Below, one piece after another: positions 11,746 through 22,198 of a DNA stretch of 64,000 nucleotides. The DNA lies in assembly GCA_007115705.1 (NCBI GenBank), contig QXEO01001592.1, positions 372,001 to 436,000 of the forward strand, read 5' to 3'. The notes beneath the pieces are model-generated. The model was not told the DNA's origin. It did not search any database and saw only the letters and a list, made by a program, of their open reading frames with translations. Source of the stretch: Dactylis glomerata. Its lineage: Eukaryota; Streptophyta; Magnoliopsida; Poales; Poaceae. The position numbers and the translations under genes were made by a program. How positions within the stretch are numbered: the stretch's first letter is position 1; every line of letters begins with the position of its first letter.

Positions 11746-12836
11746 CAGGGGCGGAGCCCAATGGGCCAACCATGATGCACAGGAATACGGGTAGGGAAAA
11801 ACATTTAGAAGTACTTATCATCAAAAAATGGCCTGTGCATCAGGGTGGGCTTGGTCCGGTGCATCAGGGTGCAGCGTCGCCGGCTCACCGCGTTAGCCCA
11901 CTGACGGCCGCGACGCTTAGTCCCATCCCGCGAGCCACCTGGGCCAGCTAGCCATAAGGGCTCCTATCGACGCGAGCAGCCGGACCAACTCTCCCCTCCT
12001 AGGAACCGTCGCCCACGCTGCGCACGAAGACAGCCGCCATCTCCGCTTCTACACACCGAAATTCGAATCTCATATATCAAGTGATCAACAAGGAAAAAAC
12101 ATGAGACATCAGCTATCGATCCCTGATATGTGCGGATGCATGCGTCAGGCAGGCTTGCTGCTTGATTCGTCCATTTGCCCAGGTGTTGATCGCTAATCAT
12201 CCTTGGTGGGTTTCCTATTTAGTCCCGCAGGTAATTTCCTAAATTCTTTCTACTCTTTTGCGACAATTGTTCTCTAGCAGATGAAACCCAAAATACTTGT
12301 GGCTAGCTTTGATAGATATCTTGAGAATGATTTCATGTACGGTGTATCATTTTTTGAGCCTTGCGTTCGATGGTCAACTTTGGACTTTAGAAACATATGA
12401 CATACTTTTCAAGTAACTTTGTCTTTTATTTCATCAATATTGTAGGCATTTTTTTGTAATACAGTTGGTTTATATTTGCACGTTTTCCTCAAGTATACCA
12501 TATTATCTATGTTAGAATTTATAAGCTATATTTATAGCATTATAGGAATTCGGCAATTTGCTGAAGCTAGTGAAAAACTTACGGCACAACGTTTATTGTG
12601 TGCCCGGTAATTTTTCATAGGCAAATCGATCGATTTAATGGTCAGAATTTGCCGAACCAATTTGCTATGTGTTTACCTATGGCAAACCATTTGCCGTGTG
12701 CGTTACACTCTTTGCCATAGGTTTTTGGCCTGCAGCAAATTACTCAATTCCCTATAGTGTATATAGTATATTTTTGCTCAAAAATTTTCTGCTATAGTGG
12801 TGCATCAGGGTAGCTCGAGCTTCAGCTCCGCCCCTG
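11746..12836. mobile_element. Non-autonomous hAT-type element
   Basis: The ends are CAGGGGCGGAGC at 11746 and the exact inverted copy GCTCCGCCCCTG ending at 12836. Both sides carry the perfect eight-base duplication CTTAGAGA (11738-11745 and 12837-12844), the hallmark of hAT transposition. The phrase ggtgcatcagggt occurs near both ends, a likely subterminal motif. The 1.09 kb interior has no transposase frame. A smaller element sits inside at 12538-12759. Confidence 0.9.
12538..12759. mobile_element. CACTA-like MITE nested in the hAT element
   Basis: The right end, read inward, is CACTATAGGGAATTGAG; the left end is CATTATAGGAATTCGGC. The following AATTTGCTG matches in both arms. The three-base flanks are TAG and TAT, a near match for the three-base CACTA duplication. 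At about 222 bases it can only be non-autonomous. Confidence 0.6.
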
Positions 12837-13040
12837 CTTAGAGAGACCCATTAATTTAATATAAGGCTGATGAGAACAGCTAAACACCGATGCGAACATC
12901 ATTATTAGCCATTATAAACGACTGAACCCATTCCCTGCATTTTGTACTGCGTCTCATGCTGTCTTGTCAAGGAAGTAAGAACGAAGAGACTAGACCTGCC
13001 CGTTGTACGCACATGCTCCCACACACGATAGGCTGGCTAT

Positions 13041-13571
13041 GAATTTTTGACACATGAGACCACCTGCGCGAGTGAAATGCCAAAAAAGACCACCTGCGAA
13101 AATTTTTGTCAAAAAAGACCCCCTACGAGTGGCGGCACCCCCAGGCGACACGTGGCACGTGCCGCCTGGGCCAGTGGCGGCAGGCTCCTGCCGCCGTTGC
13201 CATCGGCGGCACGTAGGCTCCGGTCGGCCGGGTGGGCCCTGCATGCCAGGGTATCGCCAGTGGTGGTGGCGGCATGGTGACGCCACGTCACCTGCCGCCA
13301 ATGGTGGTGGCGGCATGGTGCTGCCACGTCACCTGCCGCCAATGGTGATGGCGGCATGGTGCTGCCACCTCACCTCCGTCTACCGCATACCAGGGTGCCG
13401 CCGATGGCAACGGCAGCAGGGGCCTGCCGCCACTGGCCCAGGCGGCACGTGCCACGTGTCGCCTGGCCAGGGGGTGCCGCCACTTGTAGGGGGTCTTTTT
13501 TGACAAAAATTTTCGCAGGTGGTCTTTTCTGGCATTTCACTCGCGCAGGTGGTCTCATGTGTCAAAAATTC
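13041..13571. mobile_element. Mutator-like fold-back element
   Basis: The perfect nine-base duplication GCTGGCTAT (13032-13040 and 13572-13580) is the Mutator signature. The arms are long, nearly perfect inverted repeats of about 90 bases beginning GAATTTTTGACACATGAGAC and continuing through the two 'gaccacctgcg' phrases. Weaker complementarity runs further inward through GC-rich sequence built on 'gccgcc' and 'cacgtg'. The symmetry makes many frames open on both strands, none of which I treat as a gene. Confidence 0.88.
13261..13380. repeat. 41-base tandem repeat in the core of the fold-back element
   Basis: Units start at 13261, 13302 and 13343 with tggtg(g/a)tggcggcatggtg. Two are complete and the third is partial and more diverged. 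Confidence 0.8.
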
Positions 13572-13580
13572 GCTGGCTAT

Positions 13581-14584
13581 AGGAGTCGCAGGCAGGCAGT
13601 GGGGATGGACGGCTGGCAAACTGGCAGAAGCAGCTTTTGATCCTGGTGGAAGTTGCGTGCTCGATGGTACTCCACGCCTCCGTCTCCGTGGGCGGCGACA
13701 AAAACGCCTTCCACATCGTCAATTCGTGACGTGCCATTAGTAAAACGGCAAATGAACTGTGAATTCAGCGATTAATTGGCCGAGCTTGCTCTACTTCATG
13801 GATGGATCGGCGCTGTATGCTGTATCTAGCATCCATGTAACCAAACTAGTAATTCAACACAAAAAAAGGGCACAAATGACTAGCACCACCTGATATTTTA
13901 CACCGTAAAATTTTCCAATTAAATTTCCATGAGGCCAAGATTGTGACCTCAGTTGTACGTTCTTGTGTCATTTCCATCAACTTCTTCAATGGGACAACGC
14001 GACTCCCAACGGCAGCACCTCACAAAAATTGCGAAACCATCTCTCAGGAAATTCGAATCACAACTTGAATTGGAAATGTAGTGCCGATGGTGATAATGTG
14101 TCGACCCGCCATGAATTTAGAAACTTTACAAACGGAAGAATATTTGGATGCATAAGGAGCACCTTACAACCGGGAATGGATGCAATGTCAGGTTCTCCTT
14201 CAAATGGACCCTACTTGGAAACTTAAAAGCCAATAGCGCATATCTCAGCCGTTCATGTTCATTGAGATCCGAGCCAATGGATGCCTTCATATACTCATCC
14301 AAAAAGGAGTTCACAAATGTTCTGTGTGTATGGTCAGAAAATATTTTATCATCTACTTTGAGCTCTTATAGAAACACGAAATAAGTTTATAAACGCCGTA
14401 ACACATGCAACTTTATGCGTAAAGATGCCCGGGCTTAGCCAAAGACAATGTAGCTATGAATATCAAAAACTTTGAAATAAATTTGAATATATCAATATGA
14501 CAATGTAGCTACGAGTTTTTTTTCCTCTATCAATTTGCATTTTCGCCCCTCACCCGCAGGCCGAAGCCGCCCCACCCCAGCTTG
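13581..14584. other. Upstream region of the 15315 gene, nothing else recognised
   Basis: Roughly 1 kb between the fold-back element and the TATA box of the next gene. I see no further open frame with a domain and no bounded repeat. Confidence 0.45.
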
Positions 14585-14591
14585 TATATAT
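14585..14591 (+). promoter_or_regulatory. Probable TATA box of the 15315 gene
   Basis: TATATAT lies in a C-rich stretch that is followed by a pyrimidine-rich leader (ctattcgctccctcccc). That leader resumes beyond the hAT insertion as a CA/CT-rich 5' UTR ending at the ATG at 15315. With a normal spacing of about 30 bases, transcription would start near 14615-14625, just upstream of the insertion. Confidence 0.55.
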
Positions 14592-14642
14592 CCCACCCCC
14601 ACCCGTACCGCGTTGCTTTCTATTCGCTCCCTCCCCTTCCAC

Positions 14643-15208
14643 TAGGGGTGGGCATTCGGTCATGACCGACAATTCGGTTTTTGTACTTCGGTCTATTTTA
14701 AATTCGGTCCTTCAGAAATAAAGACCGAAATATACTCATGTATTTTACTACCCGACAAATTTGGGTATCTAATAATTCGGGTTCGGGTTCGGTCACGACC
14801 GAACACCATCGTGGATGTTGACAACACAAAGTTTGGGCATTATTTAATATAAAAAATGTTAGTATTTCAACTATATTTAGGAGAATTTTTAGGTTATATT
14901 GTTAGTAACTGGCAGGAATAAATGAAACAATGAATGTAACCATGCTATAGATGTTTGAGCACCATTCAACAATACAATAATTTACATACGTCACACAATT
15001 CTAGAGATTGGGATAATATTACATAAATTTCGGTCAGTTCGGTCTATTCGGTCTCTAGAAAATAATGACCGAATTTATCAAAGCAAATTCGGTCTATAAA
15101 ATTTGACACCCGATATGTTGATCGGTCTTTTCGGTCTCGGTCTTTTCGGGTTCGGTCTCGGTCTTTACGGGTTCGGTTTTCGGTCATCGGTTTTTATGCC
15201 CACCCCTA
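14643..15208. mobile_element. Non-autonomous hAT element in the 5' UTR of a gene
   Basis: The ends TAGGGGTGGGCA (14643) and TGCCCACCCCTA (ending 15208) are exact inverted repeats. They are flanked by the perfect eight-base duplication CCTTCCAC (14635-14642 and 15209-15216). The subterminal regions are packed with the motif TTCGGTC and variants in direct orientation, probably transposase binding sites. There is no coding capacity. It lies about 50 bases beyond the putative TATA box and about 100 bases before the ATG. Confidence 0.92.
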
Positions 15209-15314
15209 CCTTCCACCGCCACCACCGTCTCCCTCCCACACCACCACCACCAAACCCACAAACCCCCCGCCGTTCGAAACCAGATCAGAAACCCTAGCTA
15301 ACCACCTCGCAGCC

Positions 15315-17257
15315 ATGGCGGTCGCGGCCGAGCGCACGCTCGGGGACTTCTACTGGCCTGCCCTCCTCAAGTCTGGTCTCTCACCTGATGCGCCACCCGG
15401 CGGCCGCGGCGAGGACCACCTCACCTGGTCGAGGCTACTGAAGGGCGACCGCGCGCTTCCTGGAGGGCGCATCCTGCCGGACCACCAGATCCAGGGGAGG
15501 CGCGACGAGCGCGCTCCGTCGGGCCGCATGGAGGTCCTCCAAACGCGGAGCCAGGAGCGTGCGCGTTGCAGCCGTCCGAGGGGAACCCACCGCGCAAGGT
15601 ACGCTCTAAATGTCTCCCTTGTTCGTGATGCCCGCAGATCTGCATCTGCTTAGGTTGGGTCGATTTTTGCAGAGGGCCTGTAAGAGGCTTCCAAACAGCT
15701 CCTCGGATGGAAGCGCGCTCCGGATTCGCTGGCCTCGACAAGCTCGCAAGTCCTAATCGATTCGCAGCTCTAAGCTCATCGTACGTTTACAATCAAAACG
15801 CTTCTGCGTCTTCTCCGTTCTCGTTCTCCTGCATTACCTGAACACTATAATTTGTCACAGGGACGACGATTACACATCGGACGAGCCGAGCAGCCCAAAG
15901 GCCAAGGAGCCGCTCATCCGAGGGTTGGTCTACAAGGCACCGGTCGTGAAGACCCGCATGGGCGGCGAGCAGAAGGGTGTCGCTGACCGAACCCGCGGGA
16001 GCCCTGGGGAGAACACCGGCGGCGCCCCTGACCGCGGCCGTGACAGCCTCGGGAAGAAGACCGGCGCCCCTGCCCGCGCCCGGGACAGCCCAGGGGAGAA
16101 TACCCTCGCCGGTGACCGCGGCCGCGAGAGCCCTGGGGAGAACACCATCACCCCTGACCGCGGCCGCGAGAGCCCTGGGGAGAAAACTCGAGACGCTGAC
16201 CGCGCCCGCGAGCGCCCGGGGGAGAAGACCGGTGCGCTCGCGGGCAGCAAGATGACCAAGACCAACCGCGTGGCCACGCGCGCCCAGGAGCCTTCGATCC
16301 ATGTCAAGACTGATGGCTTGGCGACCGCGGCCGTGCACACCAGCGAACGCTCGGTGGACACCGAGCTCGCTGCCAAGGCCGACATGGGCGTGACCTCACG
16401 CGCACGCAAGCGCCCTGAAGACACCCCGACAGTCGGGGTCGCACCCAAGGCCGACAAGGGCGTAACCTCCATGAGGGTTGGCCAGATGCTTATCAACATC
16501 GACTGTGACAAGACGACGAAGGCCGGCGACATTGCCGTCAAGGGCTGGTGTGTTTTCTCTTATAAGCTTATTGATTATTGATGTGCTATGTTCTCAGGAG
16601 TAACTTTTGTTCATGCGCAGTACTGAAGCGCCAGATGGCCGCGGCAGAGGACAAGGCTTCGGCAGCATTGGTGGAGGAGCACCAGCCGGCGGAGGAGGGG
16701 GCGGGGAGGGAGGAGGAGGAGGTGACGGTGAGGGAGGAGGAGGTGGTGGTGGCGAGGGAGGAGGGGAAGGCGGCGGCGAGGGAGGAGGAGGAGGCGGCGG
16801 TGGCGGGGCACGTCGTCTGCCACCGGAGGCTCACCGCCTGCCCTATGCACGATGTCAAGGATTAAATGAAGACGGCGACAGATGCGGTATAGATGCTCTC
16901 TTCTACTGCACCCACTGTGATATCATTTTCTGCGTTGAGCATGTATGCCCCTGCAATGGCGTTATATGGCAACTTCGTGAACCTGCTATCTCGCCATCAG
17001 GGGTTCAGCTGTACCAACCGGTCCATTTCCCTGCTGCTCCAAGTGTGTTCGTCGGTGAATACAGAGAGGGAAACATAATATCTTACTATTTCTGCAAAGC
17101 AAAGCTCCTATTTGCAGAGGGTGATATTGTTCCTGCAGTGGTATATCATTTTGATATCCACCCCCCGTGGCGGATTTCCCGAATGAGAGTAGTTCCTATG
17201 GTTATGTTGCCTAGAGCACTTATGTATCCAATTCCGCAATTCATCTATGCTGCCTAG
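15315..17257 (+). CDS. Four-exon gene of unknown function with C-terminal Cys/His-rich domain
   Basis: I infer exons 15315-15598, 15673-15780, 15861-16547 and 16621-17257. All junctions are GT-AG, all three introns are short (74-80 bases) and in phase 2, and the total is 1,716 bases, giving 571 residues. The ATG is in good context (gcagccATGGCG). Residues 1-130 include the phrase SPNRFAAL. Exon 3 encodes an acidic start (DDDYTSDEPSSP) and six imperfect repeats of about 14 residues with the core DRGRESPGENT. Exon 4 starts with a glycine run from a GGA/GAG tract, then a Cys/His-rich segment: C-x8-C, then FYCTHCDIIFCVEHVCPC, which looks zinc-binding. A 120-residue tail rich in aromatic residues and proline follows. 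I do not recognise a family. Exon 4 is also open in another frame (Glu-rich) through a donor two bases further on, so the splice choice decides the product. The gene converges on the F-box gene. Confidence 0.7.
15985..16239 (+). repeat. Six in-frame 42-base repeats in exon 3
   Basis: The encoded units are 14 residues (the first 15) with core D-R-x-R-(E/D)-S-P-G-E-(N/K)-T. The fourth and fifth are almost identical, which suggests recent unit duplication. The high GC content and regularity also create long mirror frames on the minus strand (15930-16541). Confidence 0.85.
16681..16808 (+). repeat. GGA/GAG purine tract, open in more than one frame
   Basis: A 128-base stretch of almost pure ggagg/gaggag/ggcgg. 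In the frame leading to the Cys/His-rich domain it encodes a Gly-rich run; in the neighbouring frame it encodes a Glu-rich run ending at a stop near 16865. Such tracts slip easily. Confidence 0.85.
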
Positions 17258-18742
17258 AGTTGTTATTATCAAGAGGAGTAGCTTCACTTAAAGACTTGTA
17301 AAATTGTCATCGCAAGTTTGATTTTGTTTTGTGAACTTTATGTAATATATCATGAGATGAATTCCTTAAGTGAACTTTATGTAATATAGTTGGATTTTCT
17401 TTAAATCTGACTTCGATTTATGCAATTTAATTATGTAAATTTTGCTGTGCACTATCGGATGATGTCTAATGTAAAGTCTTCCACACTATCATGGATTCGT
17501 TGCTGTTGAAAGATACCCAGCTTGTGATGATTACTGCTGCTATGGATGCTATATCTAGTAGACTATGTGTTTTCCGGCCGGTTAAGTATCTGATACATGT
17601 TTGAAATAGTCTTACAAAGAAGATTATCATATGAGTGATTGTACAGCAAATTTTTGTGCATAAATTTCTCAAGCTTGTGTGCATATTCATCTACAGTGCT
17701 TGTTTTATGAGCAAATAATATATACATTATTTTAGTATACTTTCTGCTGAATTTAGTGAAAACACCCACACAGAGTTCTAGCCAAGTGACAATACAATGC
17801 AAGGCCTCCTAAGTTTGTAGCCACAGTGATAAATTGCCTCTGAAATTCATGGTACTGCAGCAAAATATACCAAGAGGAGTGCCTGCACATTGTATAACTT
17901 GAAATATTTTTCGCAGCTCTTTTTCCACCACTTTAGAGTGATGTGTAGGTGTGCTCAACATCATGCAAATCATCTTCATTAGCAGACAAAACGTAGCTAG
18001 GTTGGATTGCGGAATGCTCACCCCTGTCCAGGGTACGACTGGTCGACTGGAGGTGCAATTCTCTTACTACTGAGACCCTTGTTACGATTTGGCTGATGGT
18101 GACCGGGCGTCGAGAGCGTGGCCGCGGTCTTCTCCATAGTTGTGATCTGCGCTGCTACATGCTTTGATCGGACTGCTTCAACTCCTCGACGGAGCGATCC
18201 AGGGCGTGTTGGCCTGAATCACCCGGTTCAGCGAGCTTTATACATGGATCAAAGTTGTTGGCAACCAAAATTAAACTGGTTTTCTCTTACACGCAATGGA
18301 GTCAATTATCTATAGCCGGTACAAGAATGTCCAAATAGTCATAACTCCATTTTCCTTTTAAAGATGGGAGTATTTATGTAGAGGAATATCTCTTATATTG
18401 AGATAATAGTAATATATTATTATCACTTTATGTCTGCACATAGCATAAACAAAATACTACAACAAGCCGAACATATAACTGCAAAACAAGAACAAAGATA
18501 TCAAACATATTCGATACATTTCACAGCACCAGGTTTTTTCAGAGCATGATAGGCAATTCCAGAGCTACACCACCATCACGTGCATGTCAAGTATAATGTT
18601 GGCGAGATTTGAAGTCCTTGGGTGATAGAAGATTCCAGCAACAGTGAAGTTTGGTCTTTTAGCTGAATGTTTTCAATCTAGACCATTCTCAGACTCTCGG
18701 TCACTGCATGTATGTCTGATTTCGCTTGGATTAGTATTTCCT
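17258..18742. other. Region between two convergent genes
   Basis: AT-rich 3' flanks. The phrase gtgaactttatgtaatata occurs twice about 38 bases apart (near 17331 and 17369), just after the plus-strand gene. No gene or bounded element was found. Confidence 0.5.
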
Positions 18743-20143
18743 TTAGTTGCCTTTGGCCAGGGCAGGTGACAGGGCAAACTCTTCAACGGTTTTATGCACC
18801 GGAGCAATGCTCTCTTCAAATAAGCTGAATGTTGAACTAGGGATAAAACGTTCAACAGAGGTGTGTGTCTCGGTGACCGAAAGCAGGCCTTCTAGAACTT
18901 GACATCCAGGGTCATAGGTGTGAACCTTTTTCTGAAACTTGTCATGAACCAAGTGCTTGCTAGTAGCAATGACGATCTTCTTTCCCGACCTACAATTGCC
19001 ACTAGAACCAATAACCCTCACAACCTGTGGATCACTTAATTCTCTTCTGATGTGCCCAAACAAATTGATCCGATGATTCAGCGACCAATCACCAGAGCCA
19101 TAATCCAGCAGCCCCCAAATCTCCAAGGCTCTTCCACGAGGGGTTCCATCGCGAAGGTTACGGACAATACACACCTGGTCATCCATCACAACCAGGTGCT
19201 CCCCTTCTGACTGGGACCAGGGGCGCTTGTTCTCTCTTGGTCCCCAGAATGGCGGCGAACGGACACATCCGAAGGTCTCCTTAGTGACAGAGAAGTATAT
19301 GATAGCAGCTCTTGGCCTTTTGATGAGAAGAGAGGGATTGATCAACCAGTGCAGGAATCCGTTGGCAAACACAGGTGGTATTTTGTTCATATTTGCATGA
19401 TCGACTGCAGATTATGCAAACTTGGACCAAATGAATGGTACTCTTCCGGTTGCTGGTCTCCAACAACCAGTTCCTGGTGTGTACACATCACACCTGAGCA
19501 TCTCCTTCTCATAGGAATACCCATTGATCAGCCTCACTACCTTGTACTCCTTTATCTGGGCATCATATCCAAGTCCAGCAGTGGAAACATGTCCTGGGTC
19601 ACGGTAAGGTGGCAGACACGTGATTGCCCGTGTGGCGGCATTGCAAACATAGTAAGCTCGCGCAACAGCATCAAATAGAAGGGTGAGTCCACAGCATGGC
19701 GAGGGCATCACCACTTCCACGGAGTTGTGGCGCGCAGAGTCAAGGGTGAAGAGTAAATCATCTCTGCGGCCTGACGACGAGTATAAGTGCACTGCACTGG
19801 AGCCCAATTTTGATGTAGGCGAGACCACCAGCAGCTTTGGTGCCGGTGGTGGCACCTTATAGGCCGCCAAGTGGAGGCTGCAGAAATCCTTGGAGGAGAA
19901 AAGTGCAGCCCAAGAGCGGCAGACGGCTGAGAAACGGAGAATTGATTTGATGGGGAGCCGAAGTAGAACCTCCAACATCATGTCGTGGGGAAGCAACAGC
20001 GTGCATACAGATACAACGGGCTTCTTCCTCTTGTTGCTTGGGAACACTTGCACGGTCATCTTCGCAGCACAGCCGCAGTACTGCATGGAACTCTTCCTCT
20101 TGCGGCTACCCATCATGTCACCAGCAACGTCCGATGCGTCCAT
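18743..20143 (-). pseudogene. F-box protein gene with one in-frame stop
   Basis: One frame of 467 codons runs from the ATG at 20143 to a stop at 18743. It is interrupted only by TAA at 19412-19414 (codon 244). After a basic N-terminus (GSRKRKSS) comes a typical F-box at about residues 50-95: LLPHDMMLEVLLRLPIKSIL, then VCRSWAALFSS. The rest, including WLINPSLLIK after the stop, fits the large grass family of F-box proteins with a C-terminal F-box-associated domain. F-box proteins link SCF ubiquitin ligases to substrates through SKP1. As written only 243 residues are made, with the F-box but without most of the substrate-binding part. The second half keeps its frame to the end, so the stop is recent or an assembly error. 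The gene converges on the 15315 gene. Confidence 0.82.
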
Positions 20144-20998
20144 CGACAGAATTCAGCAAGATAGTCTGCAGTGGGATATGTCTGGGTGTTAGTACACTGA
20201 ATCTCCGACACATAAAATTTGTTTTATTTGGAAAGCTGTAGGCTGGACTTAACCCCAGTTTTTGTCCGAATAATAAACTGACTGCTATTAGTACTATTAG
20301 CTCAGGTCAATATTCACCAAAACACACTGCGGGATACTTTTTTTTTCGGGAACACTGCGGTATATAGCTGTATCGTTTCAATGTGATATTTGTATTCTTT
20401 TGAAACGAATAGGCAAGATCAACTAAATTTGTAGTATTTACTATCTTGAAATAATAAAATGACTGCTCTTAGTAACACTATCTCAAAATAGTATTAGTAG
20501 CAAAAGTTTTAGGGCATAAAAATACATTTGAAGATGTCCCCCGCGCACCATGTACAATACAAGGGTCGAAGGGGTCAGATCGACCTTGAGCGAGACAAAT
20601 CACGCTGATTAGAACAAAGGAAATACGAGAGCAAACCGAGATCTGATTGGCACACACAGCGAAATGAACAACAGATACGAGCAAGTCAGGGCTTCCTTAC
20701 CAAGCGAATCCGCTGGAGGGGAGCAGAGGAAGACGCCTAGGAGCAACAGTTCCTCCGCTTGGAGAATCGGCAAAGCAGCTGGGGTCACGGCGGCTCGGCC
20801 ACAGAAAGACTCGATTTTTCTTGTGGGAGGAGACGGCGAGGGCGCCTCGCGTTATATCGAGGAGGGGATGGGGATTAGATTGAGTATACCAAGCTTGCGA
20901 GAGGAAACCGGTCCGGATTCTTTTTAGGAGACGAAACCGGTTCGGATTTTTTTCCCTCCTTAACAACGACAGGAAACTGACACGTGTTCGTTTTCTAG
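20144..20998. other. Upstream region of the F-box gene, nothing else recognised
   Basis: The first few hundred bases should hold the promoter of the F-box gene. The short frames at 20664-20966 on both strands have no domain. Confidence 0.45.
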
Positions 20999-21212
20999 TG
21001 TGGAGAAGAGGTGGTCTCTCGAAGGCGTATTATTTGAATTATTAAAATGATTGAGAGAATCAACTGATGATTTTATTGATAATTGAGGGCCTTATATACC
21101 CTGAAACAGGCACTAGTAAAGGCAGTTTGCAAGGTTGTGTACAACGCAAGTGCCCCTCACTTAAGCTTTCTAATAACGTATAGCCTAATTCTAAAACTAA
21201 TTATTCTTAACA
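20999..21212 (-). repeat. LTR of a Copia element (minus strand)
   Basis: Read on the minus strand it starts TGTTAAGAATAATTAG, with a TATA-like gggtatataaggcc and an aataaa signal in the usual order. It resembles the LTR at 3418 in layout. The far end (TG at about 20999 on the plus strand) is approximate. Confidence 0.55.
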
Positions 21213-21475
21213 CTTCTTTTTAAAAATGCTGTTTTTAAAAATGTTTTATTAATCTTTAGGAATCTTTCAGCATAGTCTTGAGAGTGTTCTTGTGTATCCA
21301 TGATAATACTTTTTTATTAATTTTGTCATCTTAAAATTATTCATCTTTAGAATCTTTCCTCTAAAACCTTCATGGAAAAAAATATGAGGAGAGTTGTATT
21401 TGATATGTTGTTAAAACTCATTTAATCTAATGGGAAAATAAGAAAAAATAATATAACATGTAGTGATTGTTATGA
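21213..21475 (-). pseudogene. 3' noncoding remnant of the same Copia element
   Basis: Directly upstream of the LTR on the minus strand lies an AT-rich tract with the phrases gagttttaacaacatat and ctcctcatattttt, also found before the LTR at 3418. This marks it as the 3' end of a related Copia element. The rest is missing. Confidence 0.5.
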
Positions 21476-21708
21476 AGCCGGATTTTTGGCTCATAGGTGA
21501 CACGCCACATTACTACGCAGGGATGTGAGCCATTAATTATCCTAATCATTGTTGACTGCTCGTTTAAGCAAATATGGCTGGAATACTAAGAGATGCTTCG
21601 GCCTAGTTTAATGATGAATCGTGGTATAGAACGGAAAAAAAAACCCCACACATTGAATTATCGTACTTCTTGGCTGGTGTAATAAGAGCATCTCCACCGG
21701 GAGCCTAA

Positions 21709-22198
21709 GGCTGCTCATAGTGGAGAGTAACTTGGAGTAGTGTCATACATATGTTACTAGTAAATGTTACTCCCTCCGTCCCGATGTATAAGTCTTGCGT
21801 GTATCCCTAAATCATCGTTTTGATAAATATATTTTAAATTTTACAACATAAAAATTATACCATTAGAAAGTACAACGTTTGAAGTTTCAAGTGATATATA
21901 TTTTGTAGTATATGATTTGTATTACGTTGCTCAAAATGACGACCTAGGACTACGCGCAGGACCTATACACGGGGACAGAGGGAGTACTACCTTCATAGTG
22001 GGTAGTAACTTATGTGTGGTGTCATGCAAAGTGTCATTTATTAGGTTATAGACTCATTTTACTTTTGGGTGTGTGATGTTATGGTAACATAGCTAGTTAC
22101 CACAAGTCTCTCTCTCTTCAATTAATGACCTGTCATATCACCATTCTATCTTGAAAAGTGTGATGTTACCACCTAAGTTACTCCCACTATGACTAGTC
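21709..22198. mobile_element. Tourist-type MITE
   Basis: The terminal repeats are GGCTGCTCATAGTGG on the left and, inverted, GACTAGTCATAGTGGG on the right. They are flanked by the perfect duplication TAA (21706-21708 and 22199-22201). It is inserted 20 bases inside the larger Harbinger-like element and carries a Stowaway in its middle. Confidence 0.85.
21770..21984. mobile_element. Stowaway MITE nested in the Tourist MITE
   Basis: The ends CTCCCTCCGTCC and (inverted) CTCCCTCTGTCC are flanked by TA on both sides (21768-21769 and 21985-21986), the Stowaway/Mariner signature. It is 215 bases long. Confidence 0.9.

Noticed and set aside
13054..13558. Overlapping open frames on both strands in the fold-back element
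   Set aside because: They arise from the inverted, GC-rich structure and mirror each other; no domain or start context supports a gene.
15793..16541. Two long minus-strand frames opposite exon 3 of the 15315 gene
   Set aside because: They are mirror frames of the coding repeats; the plus strand has consistent splice sites and a conserved-looking Cys/His-rich end.
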